From Anthoceros angustus (Eukaryota; Streptophyta; Anthocerotopsida; Anthocerotales; Anthocerotaceae): a DNA stretch of 64,000 bases. The notes under the pieces are model-generated. The model did not search any database. It was not told the origin of the DNA and saw nothing but the letters and a program-made list of their open reading frames with translations. The stretch is taken from positions 394,919 to 458,918 of the forward strand of contig MU008209.1 of the NCBI GenBank assembly GCA_010909165.1, read 5' to 3'. Each line of letters opens with the position of its first letter. Positions within the stretch are counted from its first letter, which is position 1. This document shows positions 20,807 to 32,458 of the stretch, in pieces. A program made the position numbers and the translations under genes.

Positions 20807-21500
20807 CTATTCATGTGGTGTGCACCAGCACGAGCCCGTAGACAAGGTGCGGATCAAATAGCCATCTTTCCAACGATACCGAGCTCCGTCAGATCCGATC
20901 TCGCTGAAGTGTGTGCAATCAGCAGAAACAATCCACTTTGAAGAAACCGTAAGATGATCATCTTCCCATATGTCGCGATGTGCCCGAAATCGCAATGGTT
21001 CTCCATGTCCCACACATAGATTCCGCAAACATGTTGTCAGTAAGAAACTTGACCCGTGATCTCATGGTCCCGCTTAGCACACGCCTCATCCTCATCACGT
21101 AGTCGGGATGTCGAAAGCACATCCGCATTCTCGTGTGTGATGCCGTGGCGAACGACTTGGAAGTCATAATCCGCAATGTCATTGCCCACCTTGCGACCTT
21201 GCCACCGAGCTTAGTATTCGTCATAAGCCAACGTAAAGGCGATGGTCACCACCAAAGTAAATGGCCGACCATACAGATAAGGTCCGAAATGGCAAATGCA
21301 TCATGCCAAACACTCCTTCATAGCTAGGATAATTGCTCTCACCTTGTTGCTACGTGCATAAGCGATAACACGCTCATGTCCTTCTTCGTCGCCAGTAAGC
21401 CGGCTCCAATACCTAATCGACCTAATCCGTATGAAGCACAAATGGCTTCTCGAAGCCGGGCCATCACAGCGCCATCACTTTCTTCAACAATTCAAATGCT
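20807..21500 (-). pseudogene. RNase H and connection region of element A
   Basis: Near 21,480 the text FEKPFVLHTD marks the start of gypsy RNase H. Near 21,150-21,224 MTNTKLGGKVARWAM corresponds to MTNTKLSGKLARWAM in BC (27,644). Between them coding is in several frames. The domain removes RNA from RNA-DNA hybrids during copying. Confidence 0.6.
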
Positions 21501-22180
21501 GCTAAGTCCGTCCAATCCCAAATCACGCCCGCGCAGAGGTTGTTAAGTGGTTTAGCAAGACGCTAAAATCTTGAATGTAAATCCGTAGTAGTTACACAAT
21601 CCCAAATAGGAGCGCACTGACACACCGAGAATGTGTACCTCTAACACCTTGAACCTTTGCAGGTGGCATGATACCGTTAGGCACAATCCTATGTCCCAAA
21701 TAGGCGACAGATCCATGCCCACACACTTAGGATGGCATTTGAGTCCCGCCTATGGAGCTGCAAAATAGATCCTCTAAATGCCTCAAATGAGCCTCAAAAT
21801 CCTTCGTGCACGAGCACATCATCAATATAGCAAAGCGATGAGCAGCCCGGACAATACCTTGTCCATGATACAGAAATGTAACAGTGCATTTCAAACCCAA
21901 ACGGCATAAACAACCATTCCCATAGCCGCGAGCCATGAAATGTCTTTTTATGTCTTCTTCAACCATTGGCACCGGTTGAATCCTTGCCGCAGGTATAGAA
22001 CAGAGAAGAATGCTGACTGTCCGATGCTATCGAATAGCTCCTCCGTGTGGGCATCGGATAACGATCTTGAGCCGCACGCATTGATCGGTCGATAATCACC
22101 ACACATGCGTCGTCTATAAACCCCGATCGCCCTTCTTAGGAGGAAGAAGCACCGTGCATAAGTGGATGGTCGAATCAATC
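21501..22180 (-). pseudogene. reverse transcriptase of element A
   Basis: The palm begins with RRRMCGDYRPINA (near 22,100). ELFDSIGQSAFFSVLYLRQGF follows (near 22,020). The catalytic YIDD lies at 21,818-21,829, one frame off the surrounding text, and DFEAHLRHLEDLF follows. These are the standard gypsy RT blocks. Gaps break the frame at least four times. Confidence 0.7.
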
Positions 22181-22450
22181 TCGCCTCAGCCTCGCTTATC
22201 GACTATTTCCCATTCGCAGATCGAGCTCGTAACGACGCCGGTAGATGGGCTCATTAGTTGTCACCGCACTCAACTTCATAACGCAAGTACCAAGGTCCTT
22301 CATCGAAAACGCAAAACAATCTTGATATGTTATCATAAGCAATCCGCTGATCATTTGTCAATCGGACCCATCTTCCACCGGAAATCAGCCACTCTTAGCC
22401 TCGATTGCTTCGCCGATAACGCAACGAGTCGCCAGATCATCACCGTCGGA
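22181..22450 (-). other. linker between methyltransferase and RT in element A
   Basis: Only broken coding potential on the minus strand; no motif recognised. In B the corresponding stretch (about 28,600-28,900) is similarly featureless. Confidence 0.35.
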
Positions 22451-23560
22451 AACGATGATCTCTAAAATGCATACTCCCCGCCTTCCGAAAAGGCATGAAA
22501 AGCTCGAAAAGGCGATGAACAAAGATCCGATGACACAAGCGCGATCGCCAATCGACAAAGCCGCAAAACCAGGACCAAAGAAAAGTTGAAAGCCAAACAG
22601 ATGTCGACGAGTGTCACAAAGATGTAAATCCATGGCACGACCCAGCAAAGACATCACGAGCAATAGAAATGCCGAGCGGCAGATCGTGAGTCGCAAACCC
22701 CATAATGCTCCCGCCTCGCCAGCGGGTTCCTCCCAACGCCGAGTCTCGAATGCAAGAATAATCCCGGCCTTCCACGATACGCATAAGACCGAAACTAACA
22801 AGTGTAGGCAAGGTACGTCGCGGATAACCCACCTCATTGGTAGCAAACCATGGGGCTTTCTCCGGTCTGAATCGTCGAGGAGAGTGATAAACTTCGAGCA
22901 CATCCTGTAATTGACGTTCAGCAGGACGAATAGTATGATGTAAAGACAATACAAGGATCACAACGAGCCCGCTTTGTCCAAAACTGCGAAGACGATGAGC
23001 ATAATCACGCACATGCATCAAAACCGAGGCGGGCCCAAAACATGCTGCACCAAATTGGCGTCATGGCGCACAGACAGCCGAGAATCTAGATGTGCAGGAG
23101 TGTTTTCCAGAGTGTAAACCACCGACGGATTACACTGCTGAAACTCATGCTGCAGCTGCACGAGAGGCAAGAACAACCCAGATCGCGAATCCTGTAGGCC
23201 ATCCCCAAATCCAGCTTGGGAGAACCCCTGGCATTCCCAACCCGCAACCACAAGGTCCACACGTCCTAAAGCTTGAACATGGGAGGATTGAATCAACAAG
23301 ATGTCTTGTGGCAGGGTAGTAAAAGCACAATTGCAAGCGGACTGATTAAATTGCTGGGGAAAACGGATGCACAATCGCCGCAAACGATGTGCGAATTTGA
23401 CGAGCCACTAAGCGCTTATCACAGTAATAACTATGAATACGCAATCCGCACGCAATGGCCTCCAAGCTGCAAATACCTCCAAACAACTCCACCAATACAT
23501 GCCTCGATGAAAGGCCACGAAATAGTCACACGTGTGAAAGCAACTCCTGTGCAATCTGCC
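22451..23560 (-). pseudogene. DNMT3-like cytosine-C5 DNA methyltransferase in element A
   Basis: Motifs appear in canonical order on the minus strand: motif I ELFGGI..LEA (about 23,490), then VDLVVAGWECQGFSQAG with the catalytic Cys codon at 23,231-23,233 (motif IV), YTLENTPA (motif VI, near 23,115), AHRLRSF (motif VIII, near 22,990), a target-recognition-like part with RRTLPTLVSF (near 22,820) and the motif IX/X-like IMGFATH (near 22,700). The similarity is to DNMT3/DRM-type de novo enzymes. It would transfer a methyl group to cytosine in DNA. It sits between protease and RT. At least two frameshifts split it. Retrotransposon-borne methyltransferases of this kind are known from charophytes and dinoflagellates. 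Confidence 0.8.
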
Positions 23561-23711
23561 CAAAGGTGCGAGGCCAGCCCAGCCACGATACCGAACGCAA
23601 ATTGACATGATGTTGAGCCTCAACCGACAACGAGGGTGACCGACAATCATCTCATCAACAAGAGCACAAGCCTCCACCATCGAGTCGTGCGCCACTTCAT
23701 CGATAGTCTCA

Positions 23712-24435
23712 TCAACTCGAAAACAACCATTGCTCATGCTGATCATCCTTGACCAACCGAGGAATAAACTGCACCATACAGACATGGCGACCAGCCAGCG
23801 ACACTTCCATGTCATCATTGCGGTGATGCAAATCAAGTGGAATGTAGGCCAACCGCTTGCCTCCTTGCTGCCAATCAATTATGTAAAAAGCTTGCTCTGT
23901 CCAATTATCAATACTGACCCCAGGTGGAAACAAAAACTCCTGGCACAAGAGTACATCATAATTGGTAGCAGAAACCGCATAACGAACTCGAGAGTCACAT
24001 CGGCGCACGGTCAAGAGCAATAGACATTGGAAACACTGTCTCACCCTAGATCGGCTCCACAGCTCCCATTGCTGTACGGATGTTCCAGGGAGAGTTGCGT
24101 AATGCTGATCCCATCAACTGCAATCGAGTGGCCAGAGTCTGACCAATAATAACTGGCTGAGCACCAGTATCGAACAACACCATACGAGGTGCAACACCAT
24201 TGATCGTCACATGACCAGCGGTATTGTTCACCAATGCATGATTGACCCGAACTTGCAGGCGATTTGTTGGTTGCACCAACGGATTGCCTTGAGTGGCAAG
24301 GGCCAAGTGTGAAACCATCACCGGTTTTCCAGCAGCAAGTGGCTCAATCCAATCCAGCTCACTGGTAGCTAGAGCATCAGCTAGTGCTGTCTCACCAGTA
24401 CTCGGCTTGTCTAACTCGACTATCACGGCGTACAC
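23712..24435 (-). pseudogene. aspartic protease of element A
   Basis: The frame 24,435-24,046 ends in a pepsin-like active site: VLFDTGAQPVIIG with the catalytic Asp, followed by LATRLQL and WNIRTAMG. The neighbouring frame 24,044-23,712 continues with NYDVLLCQEFLFPPGVSIDNW, the C-terminal strands that in gypsy proteases read YDVLLG. The corresponding region of B has YDVLLGQEFLFPPG. It would act as a homodimer to mature the polyprotein. Confidence 0.8.
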
Positions 24436-24559
24436 TGAACCAAATGATGTAAAGGAAGCAACCTGCGGGCCCCTATTCCCACCTCCTCAAGAGAAAATAA
24501 AGGTACATGCACCGCTTGTAGCAATCCCTCCCACGTCATGGAAGACAAACGAATAGGTT

Positions 24560-26476
24560 CACCTCCTTGATCTCTCACGACTCACGCCCGATATGGCAAA
24601 TGGTCTCGAACCACGCAATGGCGGAATGACGCCAAAGGTACAATGGCAAACGACTTAGGCATGATCGCCCTAGCTTGTCGCAACGATACTTTTGCCGTGG
24701 GAGCCGAACCTCCGCCGTCATGCTGGCCACTCGACCTAACCAAGAGCAAGGTAAGTCTTCTAGCATACTAGATGTGTGCACAACGTGCTCGCCTGTAATT
24801 TTCTTCGCCTCACCATCTTGTGAGCCATGCAAACATGGTAAGGATCCCCATAATCTTCTCCCACACGTACATGCTCATCAGGAGAGTCACAAACCATAAC
24901 TCCTGCAAGTTTATCTTCAGACACCACGAGCGAAGCTCCTCCAGCAGGCTTGACTGCCAAACTAGCAGTAAGTGTACCCAACTGCGTTGTAAGAGCAGCC
25001 ACAGCAGTTTCCAGTGCGGTTACCTTACTAGCATTGGCCACAGTCTTCTGCTTAAACTTCTCCCGCTTTAATTTGCTCTTGAAACAGTCCCCGCAGATGT
25101 CCCCATTATAGTAGGAGACCCAATGGCAATCATGGATGCTGAAATTTCACCATCTCCACCCGCCTTTTGCACTCGACGCCAGAAACTGAAACAGATCGTC
25201 ACAACATGACCGTGACAAGATGTGTAATACAATGACTCCATCACGCATTTGCATGGAGACAATGTTCGGTGCTTCCACATCTGTTACACAACGGTGAAAA
25301 GTGAAAGCAGGTTCGCTTATCGGTTTAACCTGTGTAGGCTTTACCACTCCACTGCTGCCGACTCCCGTCGAGTTACTTTTGCTAGCGGCAAACATGTGCT
25401 GATAATGCGAGTACGCCTTCGAGTGTTTGTAAGCATGTCGAGAATGCTACCCTTTCGCCTCGCTCAAACACTGCTCAAGAGTGTATTGATCTCCGTACTT
25501 GTCAACAAGTGAAGTGAACAATTGGAAATGAAATAATGGCTCCGTCTCCAAAGCACTAAGAAACTTCGAGCACTGATCAATCAACATGCCAAGACTTCCT
25601 TAGCTTCAGAGACGACGGAAAAGCCATTTGAATTTTCCTTTCGTGTAAACGCAGACAACTATAATCTTCTCTGGGTCTTGAAAGGAAAAGCCTTCTCAAG
25701 AATGATAAAGAATTCCTCCACCGGATTAGCGTAAGCTGGAACCTCAATGTATTCTTCTATACCCGCCGTGGCCGCAGCACGCTCTTGGGAGGTCATACTG
25801 ATCACTCCTGGAGGTTTCACATTAGGTGACACAGTACTAGCAGCGATGGCGGCTTGATGAGCTGACACCGCTAATGCATGCAAATTATTATACGCCACCT
25901 GCAAGGCTTGCTGATAAGCAGGATTAGGAGTCACAGATGTAGCCAGCAATGCAGCTGCATGTGTCTCATATAGATCGAGAGCCTCATCTGCCATGTAACC
26001 AGGCAGCTGCTCAAACATGTAACGATCTGAAAAGCTATGCCATGCTTGAATTTCACACGGCTAGTAAGGAAGTTGAAATAGAGCTGAAATCACGAAAGTC
26101 TGCGTGCAGTCTACCAGAAAACTTATCCGATTTGGCTGGAAGAGAACCAAGACGCCATGATTTGAGTCACTCGAAGAACCGAGCTCGACCGCTAGTCGTG
26201 ATCTCACCAATGGTGACCAGCCAACCAGATACGGCCGTTGAAGATGTCTCTTCAGAACAAGCGCATCTCCCGCTTGCGGGTCTTCCACGGATGCTCACTC
26301 ACGTAATCGATGATTTTGCTCTTTTTGGAGGTGTGCGAGCCACATGCTTGAGCACCCTCCTTGAACGTAATTGGTGGTGCCTCACCACTCAGCTCATCCG
26401 GCGATCCGTCATGCATGTAAGAACAATGATCGAAACCGATTTCATCCAACAACTTGATTACCACATTCTGTTTCAC
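24560..26476 (-). pseudogene. gag of element A with zinc knuckle and coiled coil
   Basis: Order on the minus strand: N-terminal pieces (26,476-26,061), a capsid-like part (26,018-25,659; MFEQLPGYMADEALDLYE, NPVEEFFIILEKAFPFKT), a knuckle region near 25,400-25,070 (the SKSNSTGVGSSG spacer and cysteine words), and a heptad-like stretch TALETAVAALTTQLGTLTAS (25,020-24,960). B shows the same order with an intact first knuckle. Frames shift repeatedly. The protein would pack the RNA. Confidence 0.7.
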
Positions 26477-26644
26477 GACATCGAATCCGGACCCTAACTC
26501 AAGGCTTTCTCAAGAACCGTAACAAGGTCCTCGCAGCTTGACATCAAGGTGATGACATATGCAACTAGGAACATAGCTCAAGAACCCTAGTTCTTTCTCA
26601 AGCACGACATCACACGCGCCGTCGGAGCAGTCTTGAGAGTAAAA

Positions 26645-27148
26645 TGCCTCATTCAATCAGCCTATCACCGATCAAACGCGGTGAGTTTGAGAGTTCACAA
26701 TGTGAGCCAAACATAGTGCCGCAACCCAAAACCAAGTGTCGACTCGGACATCCGCATCGAAATTCCCAAGCAAGCTTCGGCATTCACTACATAGCGCCGG
26801 AGCTCGTCCTCCCTCCGGCTCAAAGAGACTCTCAAGACTATCCTAAGCCAAGCACGCTTGCCTCTTGTATCCCGCGCCTAGTCGCTGCCGCTCTCGTCCT
26901 CCTCCCTCCCGCCATGCATCGCCTTCCATCCTTTTCCATGATTGCGTTTCCGGTCTTGTCACTCTCACCAGCTCCCGCGAATCTCCTTGTTATGATCCAA
27001 AATCAACTGGTAATCACCACGACCTTCACGAAAACTAATGGCTAACAATACATGACATTTCTAGATGTCAAGATATTACCGATATCCTCTCTATGTACAT
27101 GGACTTGCCTCAACCAATGATCCCGACACCGTGATTCCAAAGATGACA
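26645..27148 (-). repeat. element A 5' LTR, truncated at its outer side
   Basis: The sequence matches the TGCCTCATTC...AGATGACA portion of the LTR array units (18,206-18,690). It abuts the element's leader at 26,641-26,644. At 27,148 it stops at AGATGACA, next to element BC RNase H sequence. On the minus strand it would contain the U5 side adjacent to the leader; a clear primer site was not found. Confidence 0.7.
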
Positions 27149-28139
27149 GCCCATGTCAGCTGGCACTCGATTTAATCAGCTCCCTATCGTGGTGGTGGCA
27201 CCAATCGCTCCAGCCCATTGGTCGCCTCCTCAAAGAATGCCCATCACGCCATTGATACTTGGCCGAATTCTTTCTTGCTCGTGCTCAATGGCTGATCCAA
27301 ATTGTCCTGTTTGGACAAATAGGAGAGTTTCGGAGTCTTCCTAGATGTCCTTGGACCTCCTGTCCCCAGCATATGTGCTCAATGCTAAGGACGCCCCATA
27401 TTGGATTGTCCCATACGGGATACCACCCAGCTTGTCAAAGCCACCATCGCAGCCACCGACACATGCTGCAGATCTCCATCATCTTGGTCCTGTCGGCTTC
27501 TGTAACATCTTCGCAACAGCACTGGGATTCCGAGAGAGAGTGTCCGCTTTGGTGTGTGACTCGCTGGTGCACCACTTGAAATTCATAGTCCTGCAAGATC
27601 ATGGCCCACCTTGCAAGCTTCCCACTCAACTTGGTGTTGGTCATCAGCCATTTGAGGGGCTGATGGTCGTGACCAGCGTGAAGGGCTTGCCATACTGTGT
27701 AGGCCTAAATGACAAACCGCCCATACAGCCGCTAGACACTCCCTTGGTAGCTACTGTAGTTAGCTTCACGATTGTTGCTGCGTGAAGCATACGCAACCAC
27801 CCGCTCCTTTCCATCTTCATCTTGTTGGGCTAGCACAGCCCCTAGGCCCAAGATGCTCCAATCCGTATGTACCACAAACGGCTTGGAGAAGTCAGGTCTG
27901 GCCATGACAGGAGCTTCCGTCAAGCTCAGTTTCAGCGTGTCGAAAGCTTGCTGGGTCTTCTCTGTCCAGGCCCAAACAACATCCTTCCGCAGCAAGTCAT
28001 TCAGCGGCTTGGCAATTCGGCTGAAGTCCCGAATGTATACTCGGTAATAGTTGCATAGGCCGAGGAAAGCTCGCAGGGCAGAGAGGTTTGTGGGCTCTCG
28101 CACCTGCAAGATGGCCTGTACCTTGGCAGCATGAGGCAT
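27149..28139 (-). pseudogene. RNase H and RT thumb of element BC
   Basis: The frame 28,139-27,732 is clean: ALRAFLGLCNYYRVYIRDFSR (RT connection) and PFVVHTDWSILGLGAVLAQ (first catalytic Asp of gypsy RNase H), then VVAYASRSNN. The frame 27,644-27,435 adds MTNTKLSGKLARWAM. Below about 27,430 only broken text remains up to the junction with element A at 27,149. Confidence 0.8.
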
Positions 28140-28620
28140 CGCGGCACAACCCTATGACCAAGGTATGCCACGGTGTCCATGCCAAATTCACACTTGGCGG
28201 GTGACATGTCAATCTTCGCAATCTCTTGAACAGATCTTCCAGGTGCACCAAATGAGACTCAAAGTCCTCTGTGGACCAGGACATCATCAATGTAGCACAT
28301 GAGGTTCGAACGCAAGTACTATGTCCATTACGCTGGAAAGTCACCGGCGTTCTTGAAGCCAAAGGGCATCACCAGCCATTCCACAGCTGCTGAGAGCCGT
28401 GGAAGGCTGTCTTCTTGATGTCCTCTTCAGCAACAGGCACTGGTTGAAGCCTTGACGCAAATCCAAAATCGAGAAGTAGGTAGACTTGCCAATGTTGTCG
28501 AAGATCTCCTCCGTTGGCATGGGGTACCGATCTGGCTGTCACCGAGTTGATAGGACGGTAGTCTCCGCACATCCTCTTCTCTGTCCACATCCGTTGTGTC
28601 CTTCTTGGGAGGCATCACCG
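28140..28620 (-). pseudogene. reverse transcriptase of element BC
   Basis: Pieces in three frames give KKDTTDVDRE, MCGDYRPINSVTARS (28,570 downward), FGFASRLQPVPVAEEDIKKTAF, and the catalytic YIDD at 28,283-28,294 followed by STEDFESHLVHLEDLF. MDTVAYLGHRV follows near 28,180. The block order is that of gypsy RT. Several one- to few-base gaps break it. Confidence 0.75.
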
Positions 28621-30101
28621 TGGCAGATAGTCGGAGCTAGAGGGACGAATGAGCCCGGCTTCAAGCAACTCTTGACAGTGCATCCACCATGTCCCACTCT
28701 GAGCCGTAGCGCCTCAGATAGGCTCCTTGCTGGTCGATTGATGCGGAAGGTGGTCACATTGCATCGCTTCACCCCGCATGGAGAAGGCAAACAGCTGGTA
28801 TTGGAGCAAGGGCATGTATCTGCTGCCCTTGTGAGTTGGGGCCCCATGACCCAATCGAAAGTCTCAGACATAAGGCTTGGGTGCTGTGAATTGGGAGTCC
28901 CTACTAATCTCCATAGGATCCCCATACTGGACGGTCCCATACTCGGAGCATTGCCATGTCCACGAGCTTGATGCTGAGAATGCAGGGATGGCCATGCCAC
29001 CTCCCCCCGCATCAAGCCAATATGACCGTGGTGTATCCGGGAAGGGCAAATGGATGTGCACAAGAAGATGTGGGAAAAGGACCTCGGTGGGAGCTCCGGG
29101 AATGCCAACAGCTGAAAGGCCAGACATATGCTGATGAGCCAAGTGAGTGACAGATCCATAGCGCCCAAGGCGGCATGACCTGGTAACTTGGGAGGCAGCG
29201 GCATGGGTGTGGAAACCCATGACGCTCCGCTCCTCCACATTGGGCTCCTCCCACCGGTGGGTGTTGCTGTTGAACAGCGAGCTTGTCCCCTGTAGGCATA
29301 GGAGCCGTGAAAGCTCACTAGGGTGGGAAGGGTCCGCTGCCCCGGTGGGAGCTCAAGGTGCACGCTGCCACTGTCTGGGATGCCAAGGGTCCAACACATT
29401 GGAGAGCTTGAGAGTGGGGTCCCGAGTAGTGCGGGTGACCACCAACTCTAGCAAAGGTTGAGGCGTTGGTCCAATAGTGCAGGCGATGAGCAAACCGCCA
29501 ACTGGACTCCATGAGCAAGGGCGTGCCCACATGCTGGATGATGGCCATGTCTTGGCGAACTTGCAAGTGTCCCGCGGTGTTCTCCAGCAAGCGCAGTGGG
29601 CTGGTGAACATCCACCAAGATGCGTGAAGGTCCCAAAACAAGGCGGTTCGTGGATCTTGTAATCCTCCCCGTGGCGGCTTGAGAAAATCCGGCATTCCCA
29701 TCCGCAATCAAGTGGATGGGGCCAATGTGGCGGGCCCAATATGGATGTCTTGGGGCTGAGGGTGCAGATAGCTGGCAAGTAGTGAAGGGAATGCACTCCA
29801 AGCAGCGTGCAGCTTGGGACAATGGTCCAATAAATGTAACGTGACCAAGATGCCATTGAGGGGTCCCCAGTGAGTGTCCCGACTGCTCGTCCCATGTCTT
29901 GACCCACCACGTCTGTTCTCCATGTGCCCAGTGAAGGCTCGCTGCGAATGTGGCGGGGCGCGCTTGTGATGCTGATGATGTCTTGGGCCTGCCGGCGGGC
30001 CCCATGGTAGAGAATGGCGTGGAATAGTGAAGAATCGCAGCCGGTGCCATAGAATGCATTGCGCCTTGGGACATGTTCACGACCAAGATGCCATTCAGCA
30101 A
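28621..30101 (-). pseudogene. DNMT3-like cytosine-C5 methyltransferase in element BC
   Basis: Recognisable on the minus strand: GGLQDPRTALFWDL after the GWEC motif (catalytic Cys codon 29,692-29,694, followed by a two-base gap), LLENTAG (motif VI, near 29,570), HRLHYWTN (motif VIII, near 29,480), QRTLPTLVSFHGSYAY (near 29,330) and MEERSVMGFHTH (29,238 downward). The N-terminal part (30,101-29,720) resembles D in pieces, such as LNGILV and PSLL. It occupies the same place between protease and RT as in A. It is broken by at least four shifts, so no active enzyme can be read here. Confidence 0.8.
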
Positions 30102-30359
30102 AAGAGCCTCAGCTACCAGCAGTGCAAATGCCCCAAATGCAAAGTAATGCGTGGCACACGATGATCTTGGCTCACCGTGGTGGAGGATGCCTGTCCGCCC
30201 AAGGGGGAGTGCTGAAGCTGCAGAGCTTGCTGCACTCGTGGAAGAGCTTGCTGAACCAGGTCGGACACTTTGAATGATGGTGGAGTGTCTCCTAGGCAGG
30301 CTGCTGTGACCAAATGGTCGGCCTCGTGATCTGGATCCAAGTCGGCAAGCTCCAGCATG

Positions 30360-31573
30360 TCACTCAAATGCTGGCCGTGGGAGCACCTCGGGGACAGCCT
30401 GAATGGTCGCCATAAGGACTGGAGTAGCTAGGACAGTGGCGACCTCGGTGTCCAATCCGCCATGCAGATTCAAGGGAAAGTGCGCCACTTGCTGACCTCC
30501 ACTACGCCAATCGGGGCGATAGTGAGCTTGCTCTGTCCAATTGTCCACGCTGATGCCGGGTGGAAACAAAAACTCCTGTCCGAGAAGGACATCGTAGTTA
30601 GCAGCTGTCGTGACAAGGCAATGAATGGCCAATGTCATGGCAGCGGCTATCCCGGGCTTGAGCGTGATGGCGCACACAGGTTCCACAGCGCCAGAGGCTG
30701 TCCTGATGTTCCAGGGTGAATGGCGGAGTGCCGTTCCCTGCAAGTTCAACCTGGCGGCGAGAGCCTTGCCAATGATCACGGGCTGTGCCCCCGTGTCCAA
30801 GAGCACAAGCTTGGGAGCATAGCCATTCACCGTGACATGGCCTTCCCTATTGTCCACCATGGCATTGCTCACTCGCACATTCATGCGATTGGTGGGCTGA
30901 ATGCGGGTGCTCCCGAGTACTCCGCGCTGGGACGCAGGCGCATCGCCTCCAAGTGGCTGGCCCTCCTCATGGCTGTGGGAGCACCTCGGGACAGCCTGAA
31001 TGGTCGCCATAAGGACTGGAGTAGCTAGGATGGGCGACCGTATCCAATCCGCCATGCATTCAAGGGAAAGTGCCACTCGACCTCCACTACGCCAATCGGG
31101 GCGATAGTGAGCTTGCTCTGTCCAATTGTCCACGCTGATGCCGGGTGGAAACAAAAACTCCTGTCCGAGAAGGACATCGTAGTTAGCAGCTGTCGTGACA
31201 AGGCAATGAATGGCCAATGTCATGGCAGCGACTGTCCCGGGCTTGAGCGTGATGGCGTGGTCAGCCTCCACACACAGGTTCCACAGCCAGAGGCTGTCCG
31301 ATGTTCCAGGGTGAATGGCGGAGTGCCGTTCCTCGCAAGTTCAACCGGCGGCGAGCCTTGCCAATGATCACGGGTGCCCCGTGTCCAAGAGCACAAGCTT
31401 GGGAGCATAGCCATTCACCGTGACATGGCCTTCCCTATTGTCCACCATGGCATTGCTCACTCGCACATTCATGCGATTGGTGGGCTGAATGCGGGGTGCT
31501 CCCGAGTACTCCGCGCGCGCTGGGACGCATAGGCGCGCATCTGCCCTCCAAGTGGCTGGCCCTCCTCATGGCT
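30360..31573 (-). pseudogene. aspartic protease of element BC, tandemly duplicated
   Basis: Two tandem units of about 600 bp (30,377-30,983 and 30,984-31,573) each encode NRMNVRVSNAMVDNREGH, YAPKLVLLDTG..PVIIG with the catalytic Asp, and YDVLLGQEFLFPPGISVDNW. The lower unit is intact within the frame 31,271-30,360; the upper unit carries small gaps. Gypsy elements normally have one protease acting as a dimer; here a duplication makes two in tandem, one of them broken. Confidence 0.8.
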
Positions 31574-32458
31574 GTGGGTGGCCTGCCCTGTCACTCCCAC
31601 CATCGTAACATGGTCGATGGTGGTGGGCAATACCCAGCCTGAAACGTCAGGTAAGGCTGCCCATGTGGGATCCACCGGCAGTCCCGGCTGTCCCGAGTAT
31701 GGGACTGCGGAGGCCCGGTGATGGGCTTCTCCTCGCAGTCCTTGGCATGGAGCTGAAGGTGCCTGGCATTGGGACTCGCCTGTCAGTCCCAGGTGTGGGA
31801 CTGTTGAGAGCCAAGGCTGAGATTCCCCCGGCAGTCCCGAGTATGGGACTGCGGAGTCTCGGTGTTGAGCCTCCACCGGCTGTCCCGAGTATGGGACTGG
31901 AGAATCCCAATGCTGGGGCCCTCCTGGCAGTTCTGAACATGGAGCTGTGGTGTGCCGCTGTTGAGGTGTCCCCAGCAGTCCCATGTATGGGACTGGAGTG
32001 TCCCGGCGCTGGGACTCTCCCGGCAGTCCCGAGTATGGGATAGCCGCGGAAGCTTCAGCTGTTGCCAAGCCCAGCACCTGCTGTAACTGAGCACGCCCAA
32101 CTCCCATGTCCTGGAGGGAGATCAAAGGAGTCTCCAACACCTTGCGCATGATCAAGGTCGGGGTGTACGCCGGTGGTAGATGCGCGCGCACATTCGGCGG
32201 TGTCCCATGACTTGAATGTGGAGGCTGCTCTCTCGGCGCTCCATCCAGGTGATCCTGTCCCCGAACAGGGATGGCCACGCCAGGCGGCAGTGGCGCAAAG
32301 GATCTAGGCATAGTAGCCCTCGCCCTCTGTTGCCGAGTAAGGGGATCAGCGTCCCTAGCTGCAACATCCAAATGTGCCTTCTTCAAGTCACATCCTACCC
32401 ATGTGGCGGGTAGGATCAATCGGCGTGGAATCCACAAGACAATGGATGACAGCCTCAT
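31574..32458 (-). CDS. repeat-rich linker between gag and protease of BC
   Basis: One long frame (32,458-31,469) contains about ten imperfect 60-base units reading PVPYSGLPGESQ.R.-like, each including the DNA word CCCGAGTATGGGACTG. The N-terminal side is Pro- and Ala-rich (ARATMPRSFAPLPPG). The repeats are probably disordered. The same GGGACTG word recurs in the LTR (35,974-36,140) and leader minisatellite (34,224-34,535). Element D has a shortened version at 62,190-62,500. Confidence 0.65.

Larger units (their letters stand above)
19544..26640 (-). mobile_element. gypsy element A, internal region (methyltransferase- and PHD-bearing)
   Basis: On the minus strand the order is gag, zinc knuckle, protease, C5 methyltransferase, RT, RNase H, integrase, PHD finger. 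It belongs to the same group as BC and D but is clearly diverged and has a different LTR. Nearly all domains are split over frames by 1-6 base gaps. It sits inside element BC, and its LTR pieces lie at 18,024-19,541 and 26,645-27,148. Confidence 0.8.
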
